Position numbers and translations under genes: made by a program. Shown here in pieces: positions 34,220 to 42,717 of a DNA stretch of 64,000 nt (position 1 is its first letter; each line of letters starts with the position of its first letter). Origin of the DNA: Salinimicrobium gaetbulicola. GTDB lineage: Bacteria; Bacteroidota; Bacteroidia; Flavobacteriales; Flavobacteriaceae. The notes under the pieces are model-generated. The model made no database searches, had not been told where the DNA came from, and saw only the letters and a program-made list of their open reading frames with translations. The stretch lies in NCBI RefSeq assembly GCF_042676025.1, contig NZ_JBHTJP010000035.1:558001-622000 (forward strand), written 5' to 3'.

Positions 34220-34951
34220 ATGCCAGATGGTATTGTAGTAATACCCACCTATAACGAAAAGGAGAACATTGAGCGTATCGTAAGAAATGTATTTTCTTTA
34301 CAACGCAAATTCCATATCCTTGTGGTAGATGACAATTCACCTGATGGTACCGCCGATATTGTAAAAAGGCTGCAGGGTGAATTTGGGGAACAGCTTTTTT
34401 TATTGGAACGCAAAGGAAAATCAGGGCTTGGCACGGCTTACATCCATAGCTTTAAATGGATCCTGGAAAGAGATTATGATTTGATCTTTCAAATGGATGC
34501 TGATTTTTCCCACAACCCCAACGATCTAATTAGATTATATAACGCCTGTAAAAAAGAAAATGCCGATGTTGCTATTGGCTCCAGGTATAAAACAGGTGTA
34601 AATGTGGTGAACTGGCCAATGAGCAGAGTGCTTCTCTCCTGGCTGGCATCAAAATATGTGAGGTTCATAACAGCCATGCCGGTAGCAGATACTACGGCAG
34701 GATTTGTGTGTTACAGAAGAAAGGTGTTGGAAACCATACATCTTGATGAAATAAAATTCGTGGGGTACGCTTTTCAGATCGAAATGAAATTTAAGGCCTA
34801 CCTCGCTAAATTTAAAATAATGGAAGTCCCTGTGATATTTACCGACAGGACCAGGGGAACATCAAAAATGAGTGGCTCAATAATTTGGGAAGCTGTTTTT
34901 GGAGTAGTGAAAATGAAATTTAATAGTCTGTTTAATAAGATGACGATATAA
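34220..34951 (+). CDS. Polyprenol monophosphomannose synthase-like glycosyltransferase (GT2)
   Basis: A 243-residue GT2 enzyme of the dolichyl-phosphate mannosyltransferase (DPM1) type, which loads mannose onto a polyprenyl phosphate carrier at the membrane. It starts with VVIPTYNEKENIERIV; the DXD-type site is FQMDADFSHNP; and GSRYKTGVNVVNWPMSRVLLSW and TAGFVCYRRKVLE are family blocks. There is no C-terminal membrane domain, as in the soluble catalytic DPM1 form. The stop overlaps the dihydroorotase start (TAATG), so they are cotranscribed. Confidence 0.93.
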   Translation: MPDGIVVIPTYNEKENIERIVRNVFSLQRKFHILVVDDNSPDGTADIVKRLQGEFGEQLFLLERKGKSGLGTAYIHSFKWILERDYDLIFQMDADFSHNPNDLIRLYNACKKENADVAIGSRYKTGVNVVNWPMSRVLLSWLASKYVRFITAMPVADTTAGFVCYRRKVLETIHLDEIKFVGYAFQIEMKFKAYLAKFKIMEVPVIFTDRTRGTSKMSGSIIWEAVFGVVKMKFNSLFNKMTI

Positions 34952-36291
34952 TGAAGAAGGTACTGATCAAAAATGCGAGAATTGTCAACGAAGGAAAAAT
35001 CACCGAAGGAGACGTCTTTGTCGATAACGGAATTATAACTGAAATTGCCTCAAATATAAGTGCCAAGTCGGGAGATCTGACTATCATAGATGCCGAAGGG
35101 AATTATTTGTTGCCTGGGCTTATCGACGACCAGGTTCATTTTAGAGAACCGGGTCTAACTCATAAAGAAACATTAGAAGGAGGTTCAAAAGCAGCTGTTG
35201 CCGGAGGGATAACTTCTTTTATTGAAATGCCTAACACCCAACCTCAAACAACGACTATTGAATTACTCGAAGAGAAATTCAAATTGGCCGAAAAGAAGTC
35301 TTATGCCAATTATTCTTTTATGTTTGGCGGGACCAATGACAACCTTGAGGAAATTAAGAAGATCGACCCTAAAAACACTGCGGCACTAAAACTTTTTCTG
35401 GGTTCATCTACGGGTAATATGTTGGTGGATGATGAGAAAGTTCTGGAAAAGATCTTTAAAGAGTCTCCGGTTTTAATAGCAGCTCATTGTGAAGATGAAG
35501 CTACCATTAAAAAGAACATGGAAGAATGTGTGGAGAGATATGGAGATGATATTCCTATAGAACTTCATCCGAAAATAAGAAGTGAAGAAGCTTGTTTTAT
35601 CTCCTCTTCAAAGGCTGTAGCCCTGGCGAAAAAAACAGGAGCCAGGCTTCACGTTTTTCATATTTCTACGGCCAAGGAATTGAAGCTTTTTGAAAATAAA
35701 AAGCCTCTAAAAGATAAAAAGATCACTGCTGAAGTTTGTATTCACCATCTTTGGTTCAATGATGAGGATTACGCTAAAAAAGGAACTTTTATCAAGTGGA
35801 ACCCCGCTGTTAAAACAAAAGATGATCAGGAAGCATTAATGAAGGCTGTTCTGGATGATAAGATCGATGTTATAGCGACAGATCATGCTCCGCATACTAA
35901 GGAGGAGAAAAAGAATGTCTACACAAAGGCTCCTAGTGGTGGGCCATTAGTGCAACATGCCCTTCCGGCAATGCTGCAGCTCCATCATCAAGGGAAGATC
36001 TCCCTGGAAAAGATTGTAGAAAAGATGTGCCACAATCCGGCAATTTTATTTCAGATCGAAAAAAGGGGATTTATCAGGGAAGGTTACAAAGCTGATCTTG
36101 TGATTGTAGATCTCAATGCTCCATGGGCAGTTCAACCGGGAAATATACTGTACAAATGTGGATGGTCTCCTTTTGAAGGCACTACCTTTAAATCAAGAGT
36201 GACCCATACTTTGGTTAATGGGAACCTGGTTTATAAGAATTTCCAGTTTACTCCTTTTGTGCCCGGCGAACGTTTAACTTTTGACCGATAG
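34951..36291 (+). CDS. pyrC: Dihydroorotase
   Basis: Third step of pyrimidine synthesis, closing carbamoyl aspartate to dihydroorotate; 446 residues, type I/AllB-like amidohydrolase. The first metal motif reads DDQVHFREPG, with Gln61 where the first His of HxH is usual and His63 retained. The other sites are intact: HCEDEATI, FHISTAKEL, and the catalytic ATDHAPHTKEEK. The Gln form is common in Bacteroidetes sequences annotated as dihydroorotase. Middle gene of a three-gene operon, with the DUF4296 gene starting 1 bp after its stop. Confidence 0.93.
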   Translation: MKKVLIKNARIVNEGKITEGDVFVDNGIITEIASNISAKSGDLTIIDAEGNYLLPGLIDDQVHFREPGLTHKETLEGGSKAAVAGGITSFIEMPNTQPQTTTIELLEEKFKLAEKKSYANYSFMFGGTNDNLEEIKKIDPKNTAALKLFLGSSTGNMLVDDEKVLEKIFKESPVLIAAHCEDEATIKKNMEECVERYGDDIPIELHPKIRSEEACFISSSKAVALAKKTGARLHVFHISTAKELKLFENKKPLKDKKITAEVCIHHLWFNDEDYAKKGTFIKWNPAVKTKDDQEALMKAVLDDKIDVIATDHAPHTKEEKKNVYTKAPSGGPLVQHALPAMLQLHHQGKISLEKIVEKMCHNPAILFQIEKRGFIREGYKADLVIVDLNAPWAVQPGNILYKCGWSPFEGTTFKSRVTHTLVNGNLVYKNFQFTPFVPGERLTFDR

Positions 36292-36292
36292 G

Positions 36293-36799
36293 ATGAAAAA
36301 GTTAGCTGCTTTCTTCGGAATTTTAATACTGTTTTCTGGTTGTCAGGGGATTCAAAAATCTGATGAGCCCGAAGGTCTTATTCCCGAGGATAAAATGGTG
36401 GAGGTGCTTACAGATATCTCGTTACTTCAGGGAGCTCGTAGCTACAATAAAGACTTAATGAATCAAAAAGGTATCAATGTCGAAAAATACGTTTTTGAAA
36501 AATATGACATTGACAGCCTTCAATACATTCGAAGTAACCGTTATTATTCTGAGAATTATAAAGAATATGAGGATATCTATTCGAAGGTAAAGGTTAGACT
36601 TGAATCTTTGAAAGTTGAATATGACAGTATCAGAGAGCAAGAGGAGAAAAGACAGGATTCACTGAGGGCTTTGGATAAAAAAGATACCTTAGATCCAGAC
36701 CGTTTGAGGGATTTGCGCGATTCACTAAAATTAAAGCGAATTAAACGTAGAGATTCTCTTATAAAACCTATTTCGAAGATAGATACTTTGGCTAGGTAA
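36293..36799 (+). CDS. DUF4296 lipoprotein
   Basis: A 168-residue lipoprotein of the Bacteroidetes family DUF4296. The ATG at 36293 begins a signal peptide, MKKLAAFFGILILFSGC, with a lipobox Cys at 17; an in-frame TTG at 36281 would add four residues and is not preferred. The domain IPEDKMVEVLTDISLLQGARSYN and FEKYDIDSLQYIRSNRYYSENYKEYEDIYSKVK (in outline) is typical; a charged, probably coiled C-terminal tail follows. It overlaps the convergent epimerase gene by 8 bp. Role unknown. Confidence 0.88.
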   Translation: MKKLAAFFGILILFSGCQGIQKSDEPEGLIPEDKMVEVLTDISLLQGARSYNKDLMNQKGINVEKYVFEKYDIDSLQYIRSNRYYSENYKEYEDIYSKVKVRLESLKVEYDSIREQEEKRQDSLRALDKKDTLDPDRLRDLRDSLKLKRIKRRDSLIKPISKIDTLAR

Positions 36800-37808
36800 G
36801 ATCTTGCTTAAAACGCTTTCCGGTTCTTTGGATCACTGAATCCATAGACTCGAATTTAAAGTCTATTTCTTTACAAATCTTCTCGTTGCTGTAATAGCTC
36901 TTTTCTGTAAAGGATTTTGCCGAATTTAAGGTAAGGTTCTTCTCGTTTCCGGTGATAAGGCCTCTGATCCCCTGAAATATCCAGCCTGTATAGACCATCC
37001 ATGAACGTAATTTTTTAGTTGGAGGTTGTTTGTCCAGGACCGTAGCAACTTTTTCAAAAATGGCTTTAAAGGATAGGTTTTCTGAAACCACAATAAATTG
37101 ATCATTCTCGACCGGTGAATTCATAAGTAATTGCATGACCTTAACCACATCTTCGACTCCTACGAACCCGGTAACTTTATTGATGTAGTATTTAAGACCG
37201 TGTTGGATCTTTGAAAAGATTCTTCCGCTTCCGGTTTTCCAGAATCCCGCCCCAATGATTACTCCGGGATTAATCAAAACCACCGGAACGCCCTCCTGGC
37301 TGGCTCTCCATACTTCCATTTCGGCTCCATACTTGGTTATCGCATACATGTTGTGATCCTTTTCCTTATTCCAGTAAGAAGTTTCGGAAATTACCTTTTC
37401 CTTCGGTTTGAGATCAAGGGTCGCAATAGAACTTACAAAACAAAGTTTTTTGATCTTGTTTTTAATACAATAGTTCACCACGTTAGCGGTGCCTTCAATA
37501 TTTGCTTTTCTAAGCAGGGAGTCTTTTGAGGAATCAAAAGAAACAAGGGCGGCGCAATGATAAACCTTTGTAATATTTTCAAAAGCTGCTTCCAGGGAGG
37601 GAACATCAGTTATATCGGCTTTGATCCATTCAATTGATGAATATAGTCTTTCGACCTCTTCTTCGGAATTTGAATAAGAAAAAACCTTTTTGACAGCCTT
37701 CAGGCTATGCGTCGATCTATAAATTGCCCGCACCTTTTGATTTGATCGCGCCAAATCTAAAAGAAGATGTGAACCCACTAATCCTGTGCCTCCGGTAACT
37801 AAAATCAT
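36792..37808 (-). CDS. NAD-dependent epimerase/dehydratase family protein
   Basis: A 338-residue extended short-chain dehydrogenase. The NAD-binding motif is GGTGLVGSHLL (6-16), the acidic/Tyr-Lys pair is in YAITKYGAEMEVW, and the substrate pocket contains NPGVIIGAGFW. VYHCAALVSF and ITKVYHCAALV are typical of the 3-beta-hydroxysteroid/dihydroflavonol-reductase-like subgroup. The substrate cannot be assigned. It stands between two operons and is read alone. Confidence 0.9.
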   Translation of the reverse strand: MILVTGGTGLVGSHLLLDLARSNQKVRAIYRSTHSLKAVKKVFSYSNSEEEVERLYSSIEWIKADITDVPSLEAAFENITKVYHCAALVSFDSSKDSLLRKANIEGTANVVNYCIKNKIKKLCFVSSIATLDLKPKEKVISETSYWNKEKDHNMYAITKYGAEMEVWRASQEGVPVVLINPGVIIGAGFWKTGSGRIFSKIQHGLKYYINKVTGFVGVEDVVKVMQLLMNSPVENDQFIVVSENLSFKAIFEKVATVLDKQPPTKKLRSWMVYTGWIFQGIRGLITGNEKNLTLNSAKSFTEKSYYSNEKICKEIDFKFESMDSVIQRTGKRFKQDLT

Positions 37809-37890
37809 TCCGTAAATATAGACAAATCCACTTAGGAAAAATCATGGTTTATGGTATCTTTACGGCTGTTTTTATTTCAAAAGAGTAACC

Positions 37891-39186
37891 ATGAGCAAGA
37901 ATTTTGTCGAAGAATTAAAATGGAGAGGGATGATACACGATGTCATGCCTGGAACCGAAGAACACCTCAATGAAGCTATGCGTGCGGCCTATGTGGGTTT
38001 TGATCCTACTGCCGATTCCTTACATATTGGTAATCTTGTGCCAATCATGTTACTGGCGCATTATCAAAGATGTGGTCATAAACCGGTTGCTCTTGTTGGT
38101 GGTGCTACCGGAATGATTGGAGATCCTTCGGGGAAATCCAATGAACGAAATCTCCTGGATGAGGAAACCTTGAGACATAACCAGGAATGCGTGAGAGAAC
38201 AATTATCCCAGTTCCTTGATTTTACTTCAGGTGCCGAAAATCAGGCTTTGATGGTAAATAATTATGATTGGATGAAAGAATTCAGTTTCCTGGATTTCAT
38301 TCGTGACGTTGGTAAGCATATTACCGTGAATTACATGATGTCTAAGGATTCTGTGAAGAACCGACTTAGCGGGGAAGGAGCCGATGGTATGTCATTTACC
38401 GAGTTCACCTACCAACTTGTACAAGGATATGATTTCCTGCATTTATACAGGGAAGAGAATTGCAGCCTTCAAATGGGGGGGAGTGACCAATGGGGAAATA
38501 TCACCACGGGAACCGAATTGATTCGACGAATTGACGGTGGAAAAGGATTTGCCCTTACCTGCCCGTTGATCACCAAGAGTGACGGTAGTAAATTCGGAAA
38601 AAGTGAAGGCGGTAATATCTGGCTAGACTCCAAAAGGACTTCACCTTATAAATTCTACCAGTACTGGTTAAATACCAGTGATGAAGACGCTGAAAAATAT
38701 ATCAAAATATTCACTTTCCTGGATAAGGAAACGGTTGAAAACCTTGTGAAAGAGCATCAGGAAGCTCCGCATATGCGCTTGCTTCAGAAGCGTTTGGCGC
38801 AGGAGGTGACCACTACTGTTCACAGTGAAGAAGAATTTGAAAATGCCGTAAAGGCTTCCGAAGTTCTATTCGGAAAAAGCACCGCTCAGGATCTTAAGAA
38901 CCTGAATGAAGCAACTTTCCTGGATGTTTTTGAAGGCGTTCCGCAGGCCACTGTTTCTCGTGAAGATGTGGATGCAGGTCTTGATATGATCGCGGCACTT
39001 TCAGCTAAAACAGAATTTCTTAAATCAAATGGCGAAGCCAGAAGAGCACTAAAGGAAAACTCTATTTCTGTCAATAAAGAGAAAGTTGGAGAGGATTACA
39101 GTATTACCAATGATGATCTATTGAACAATAAATATGTGATCATTAATAAGGGTAAAAGAAATACCTATATCATCAGGGTAGAATAG
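37891..39186 (+). CDS. tyrS: Tyrosyl-tRNA synthetase
   Basis: Charges tRNA-Tyr. It is 431 residues. The HIGH-type motif is HIGN at 45-48 within FDPTADSLHIGNLVP, and the KMSKS-equivalent is KFGKS at 234-238. The tyrosine pocket residues lie in QLVQGYDFLHLYREENCSLQMGGSDQWGN (in outline). The C-terminal S4 RNA-binding domain (SNGEARRALKENSISVNKEKV) is complete. Single gene. Confidence 0.98.
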   Translation: MSKNFVEELKWRGMIHDVMPGTEEHLNEAMRAAYVGFDPTADSLHIGNLVPIMLLAHYQRCGHKPVALVGGATGMIGDPSGKSNERNLLDEETLRHNQECVREQLSQFLDFTSGAENQALMVNNYDWMKEFSFLDFIRDVGKHITVNYMMSKDSVKNRLSGEGADGMSFTEFTYQLVQGYDFLHLYREENCSLQMGGSDQWGNITTGTELIRRIDGGKGFALTCPLITKSDGSKFGKSEGGNIWLDSKRTSPYKFYQYWLNTSDEDAEKYIKIFTFLDKETVENLVKEHQEAPHMRLLQKRLAQEVTTTVHSEEEFENAVKASEVLFGKSTAQDLKNLNEATFLDVFEGVPQATVSREDVDAGLDMIAALSAKTEFLKSNGEARRALKENSISVNKEKVGEDYSITNDDLLNNKYVIINKGKRNTYIIRVE

Positions 39187-39205
39187 TTGAAATATTAGTT
39201 AGGAA

Positions 39206-39244
39206 CAAAAAACCCCCACGTTGCCGGGCGGCGACTAAGGGGGC
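39206..39244 (-). terminator. Hairpin with T-run after the LuxE-like gene, minus strand
   Basis: GCCCCC and GGGGG enclose a second inner pairing (GTCGCC with GGCAAC), and on the minus strand TTTTTTG follows directly. The most likely role is terminating transcription from the LuxE-like gene. Confidence 0.75.
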
Positions 39245-39338
39245 TTCTAACTAACCAACCAATTATGAAAACATAATCTAACCGTAAGTTAAGTCGTCTA
39301 AAAATCAATACCTTACAGTTGTGGTTGAATTTTTTTTG

Positions 39339-40325
39339 TTAAAGTATTAAAAGGTTGCAACCACGAATGTCGCTGTTGTCGAAACGGCCCAGTATTTCGG
39401 TTTTTCCGTCTCCAAGATCCTTTCCAAGATCCTGAGTTGCAATAAAAGAACAGGAATTTATATTGGCGAGGTCTATAACGTTTATGCCTCCTGATTTACC
39501 CCCGGGTAATAAACTTAACGCGTCTTCAGGATCACGAATCAGGATCTTCATCCAGGGCGGACATTCAAAAATACCATTTCCTGTAGAATAGGCCTGAGAC
39601 AGTAATTCGGTCATTCCATATTCACTGTGAATTTTTTCTACATCAAAAGCCTTTTTGAGTATGCCGTGGAGTTCTGCCCGGATCATTTCCTTGCGGCGTC
39701 CCTTCATCCCCCCGGTTTCCATAATGACAGTATGTTTTAATGCCATCGGGAATTTTTCAGCAAGGTCGAGTAATGCAAAAGATACTCCTATTAAAAGGGT
39801 TTTTTGCCCTTGTTCTTCGAGGAGGTTCAGTTTTTCAACAAGCTTGTCAAGGTCATTGAGGTAAAATCCGCTATGAGGGTTTTCACTCGTTTTAATAAGG
39901 TCTTCCACCATATAGATCAGAGAAGATCCTTCACGTTCCAGATAGGAAGGTAATAATGCAAGGATGGCATAGTCCTGGATATCACCGTAATACAGGCTAA
40001 AGCCTTCGCGAAAACTTGTTTCGTAAATGGAAAGATCGGTGACATAATGTTTGCTGGTAGTTTGTCCGGTAGTTCCGCTACTAGAAAAAGTGATCTCTGA
40101 AGGGTTATTGGTACTAATGACTTTATGGGTCTTGAAAAACTCGATGGGTAAAAAGGGGATTTCTTCCACACTTTTTACCGCAGATGGGTATTTATTCAAC
40201 AGTTCACAGAATTCCCGGTACACTTCATTATGGGTGTACTGGTATCTGAATATTTCTAAGGCTTTTGCCTGGAATTCTTCTGAATTGGAAATATCAAAAA
40301 TATCTGTGGGTATGTGCATGTTCAT
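39339..40325 (-). CDS. LuxE/PaaK-type acyltransferase (acyl-protein synthetase family)
   Basis: A 328-residue protein of the LuxE acyl-protein synthetase family, distantly related to AMP-forming phenylacetate-CoA ligases. It carries the P-loop-like TFSSSGTTGQTTSKHYV, FFKTHKV upstream, and the second-half block METGGMKGRRKEM and HSEYGMTELLSQAYS typical of this family. In Flavobacteria such genes may activate fatty or aromatic acids, but no substrate evidence is present. Met at residue 3 is an alternative start. The short type IX secreted protein gene lies just upstream. Confidence 0.85.
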   Translation of the reverse strand: MNMHIPTDIFDISNSEEFQAKALEIFRYQYTHNEVYREFCELLNKYPSAVKSVEEIPFLPIEFFKTHKVISTNNPSEITFSSSGTTGQTTSKHYVTDLSIYETSFREGFSLYYGDIQDYAILALLPSYLEREGSSLIYMVEDLIKTSENPHSGFYLNDLDKLVEKLNLLEEQGQKTLLIGVSFALLDLAEKFPMALKHTVIMETGGMKGRRKEMIRAELHGILKKAFDVEKIHSEYGMTELLSQAYSTGNGIFECPPWMKILIRDPEDALSLLPGGKSGGINVIDLANINSCSFIATQDLGKDLGDGKTEILGRFDNSDIRGCNLLIL

Positions 40326-40391
40326 ATATCAACGCACAAAGGTACAGAAAAGGTCATTTTCTGATGAAATAATTAAAAAAGGTGTAAGACT

Positions 40392-40727
40392 TTAACGCAC
40401 AACAAGTTTTCGGGTGGCAGAATTCTTCCCTTCCTGAATTTTCATGATATACACGCCCGGGTCAAGGGAGGATATATTTAGTTCGTTACCGGTTAGGTTT
40501 GCGGAAAGTACATTCTTGCCCAGTACATTATAAATTTCCACCACTTTGGATTTGTTAAAACGTGTGGTGATAAATACTTTTTGACCGGAAGCAGGGTTGG
40601 GGTAAATGGAAAGCCCCTCAATAGGAAATTCCTTTCCGTCTTGAGGTGTAGACACCTGAGCATTAGCCGGACTTGCAAACAGCAACAGGCTAATAATCAA
40701 TAAGGAGGCTAAGTAGAAGTGTTTCAT
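40392..40727 (-). CDS. Tail-only type IX secretion (Por) domain protein
   Basis: A 111-residue protein that is little more than a signal peptide plus a T9SS type-A sorting domain. Residues 1-24 form the signal peptide (MKHFYLASLLIISLLLFASPANA), then about 15 residues of linker, then the sorting domain from LSIYPNPASG (39-48) to ATRKLVVR (end), including VYIMKIQEG. Full cargo proteins carry hundreds of residues before such a tail; here hardly any cargo remains. It could be a remnant or a genuine mini-cargo. Confidence 0.9.
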   Translation of the reverse strand: MKHFYLASLLIISLLLFASPANAQVSTPQDGKEFPIEGLSIYPNPASGQKVFITTRFNKSKVVEIYNVLGKNVLSANLTGNELNISSLDPGVYIMKIQEGKNSATRKLVVR

Positions 40728-40871
40728 TATCAGGAATCTATTAAATCAAATTTACAATAAAAATTCAAAAACTAGACCAAAGGCTTAGCAGTGAATAGTT
40801 AAATTGTACTTAAAAAACAATATCCTGGATATCGATATCGTTACCCCGATTTTGAGGTTCTCTCCTGATTA

Positions 40872-40915
40872 AATTACCAAATTCTTACCTTAAGGTTACC
40901 AGAAGGTTAACATTT
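40872..40915 (+). promoter_or_regulatory. Four 11-bp-phased direct repeats, probable regulator operator
   Basis: TTACC starts at 40874, 40885 and 40896, and TTAAC at 40907, an exact 11-bp period and hence the same face of the helix. The array lies 65-108 bp before the PhoB-like regulator ATG. The pattern recalls Pho boxes, direct repeats with 11-bp spacing. Confidence 0.65.
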
Positions 40916-40979
40916 ACATTCAAATCATGGGTGTTTAATATTATCTTTACTTTTACCAGTATTAAACGTTAACATAAAA

Positions 40980-41666
40980 ATGAAAAAGAAAGATATCTGT
41001 ATTCTCCTGGTGGATGATGAACCTGATATTATCGAGATCATTCGCTACAATCTTTCTTCGGAAGGTTATCGCATTATTACTGCAGAAAACGGTAAAGAAG
41101 CCTTGAAGATAGCCAAGAGTGAAAAACCTCATTTGATCATCCTGGATGTTATGATGCCTGAAATGGATGGTATGGAAACCTGTATCCAGCTTCGCAAAAT
41201 TCCGGGACTTAAGGATACTGTGATCACTTTTCTAACAGCCAGAGGGGAAGATTATTCTCAAATGGCTGGTTATGATGCAGGTGCCGATGATTACATAACC
41301 AAGCCTATTAAGCCAAAGGTGTTAACCAGTAAGGTCAAAGCATTACTAAGAAGATTCAAGGATAATAAAAAGCCTGATTCAGATATACTTCAACTTTCAG
41401 GGCTCATCATCAATAGAGATGAATATAAAGTAACCATAGGAGAGGAGGAGATCATTTTACCGCGCAAGGAATTTGAACTTTTGTATTTACTGGCTTCCCA
41501 CCCCGGAAGAGTTTATAAGCGTGACGAGATCATGGAAAGGATATGGGGAAATGATGTAGTGGTTGGTGGTCGTACCATTGATGTGCATATCCGGAAGTTA
41601 AGAGAAAAGATCGGGGATGATAGGTTCCAAACCATTAAAGGAGTAGGGTACAAGTTTGTAAGTTAA
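40980..41666 (+). CDS. OmpR/PhoB-type response regulator
   Basis: A 228-residue DNA-binding regulator. The receiver (about 1-120) has VDDEPD, phospho-acceptor D56 in LIILDVMMPEMDG, and TKPIKPKVL. The winged helix (about 130-228) contains LPRKEFELLYLLASHPGRVYKRDEIMERIW and ends GRTIDVHIRKLREKIGDDRFQTIKGVGYKFVS (in outline). It is PhoB-like in both parts. The kinase gene starts 1 bp after the stop. The 11-bp-phased repeats upstream could be its own binding site. Confidence 0.95.
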   Translation: MKKKDICILLVDDEPDIIEIIRYNLSSEGYRIITAENGKEALKIAKSEKPHLIILDVMMPEMDGMETCIQLRKIPGLKDTVITFLTARGEDYSQMAGYDAGADDYITKPIKPKVLTSKVKALLRRFKDNKKPDSDILQLSGLIINRDEYKVTIGEEEIILPRKEFELLYLLASHPGRVYKRDEIMERIWGNDVVVGGRTIDVHIRKLREKIGDDRFQTIKGVGYKFVS

Positions 41667-41667
41667 G

Positions 41668-42717
41668 ATGGCGAAAAATTTTAGAAAATCATACAAATTC
41701 GCAGCGAAGACTTCGCTCTATCTCACTTTTTTTCTAACCATATTTTCTGCTGGTTTCCTGATATTCGCCGGTGAATTTTCAATGAAATTGATTCTGGTAT
41801 ATGGTCTTTCCTGCCTGATCTTTTCTTTTCTGATAATCCAATACAGGGTGGAGTTCTTCATTTATAAGAAGATCAAAAAGATCTACGAAAATGTTAGTCT
41901 TTTAAGTACTTCTTCGCTGGATCCCGAAGAGATGACTCTAACCGATATCGCGACTCTTTCTAAGGAAGTCGAAAAATTTGCTGAAGGGAAGAAATTGGAG
42001 ATCGAAGCACTGCAAATGAGGGATAGTTACCGGAAGGAATTTATGGGGAATATCTCTCACGAGTTAAAAACTCCTCTCTTTACAGTCCAAGGTTATATTG
42101 AAACCCTACTTGACGGAGCTATGAAAGATAAAAAGGTTCGGAAGAAATATCTTAACCGGGCTTCAAAAGGGGTTGAAAGACTGATCTATATAGTGAAAGA
42201 TCTTGATATGATCACTAAACTGGAAACCGGAGAACTGGGGTTGAATAAAGAGAACTTTGATATCGTTGAAGTGATTCAGAACGTATTTGACCTGCTTGAG
42301 ATGAAAGCTGCCAAAAAGAATATAAATCTGGAATTTGGAACTCCTTATAAACCTGTTATGGTCTTTGCTGACAAGGAGAAGATCCAGCAGGTGCTCACAA
42401 ACCTCATTGTAAATTCCATAAAATATGGAAAGAACGATGGTACAACCGAAGTTTTGATCGAAAACCTTTCAAAGAATAAAGTGATAATTCGGGTGTCTGA
42501 CAATGGGGAAGGAATCCAGCCTGTGCATATTCCGAGGCTTTTTGAAAGATTCTACAGGGTTGATAAAAGCGGTTCCCGTAAGGAAGGCGGTTCAGGCCTG
42601 GGATTATCAATAGTAAAGCACCTAATTGAAGCTCATAAGGAAAGGATATTCGTAGAAAGTACTTTTGGAATGGGCAGTGAATTCTCATTTACCCTTAAAA
42701 AGGCCAAACAATCCTGA
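41668..42717 (+). CDS. PhoR-like sensor histidine kinase
   Basis: A 349-residue kinase with two N-terminal helices (about 17-35 and 41-58) and little periplasmic sequence between them, as in PhoR. The phospho-His is H131 in NISHELKTPLFTVQGY. The HATPase domain shows LIVNSIKYG, DNGEGIQ and GGSGLGLSIV. The lack of a sizeable periplasmic domain suggests it senses through another protein, as PhoR does with PhoU/PstB, though no pst genes are in the window. Cotranscribed with the regulator; the end overlaps the convergent glycosyltransferase gene by 33 bp. Confidence 0.94.
   Translation: MAKNFRKSYKFAAKTSLYLTFFLTIFSAGFLIFAGEFSMKLILVYGLSCLIFSFLIIQYRVEFFIYKKIKKIYENVSLLSTSSLDPEEMTLTDIATLSKEVEKFAEGKKLEIEALQMRDSYRKEFMGNISHELKTPLFTVQGYIETLLDGAMKDKKVRKKYLNRASKGVERLIYIVKDLDMITKLETGELGLNKENFDIVEVIQNVFDLLEMKAAKKNINLEFGTPYKPVMVFADKEKIQQVLTNLIVNSIKYGKNDGTTEVLIENLSKNKVIIRVSDNGEGIQPVHIPRLFERFYRVDKSGSRKEGGSGLGLSIVKHLIEAHKERIFVESTFGMGSEFSFTLKKAKQS

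Noticed and set aside
39265..39276. Three-codon frame ATG AAA ACA TAA after tyrS
   Set aside because: Too short to be a gene. It falls in a hairpin that more likely belongs to an RNA element.
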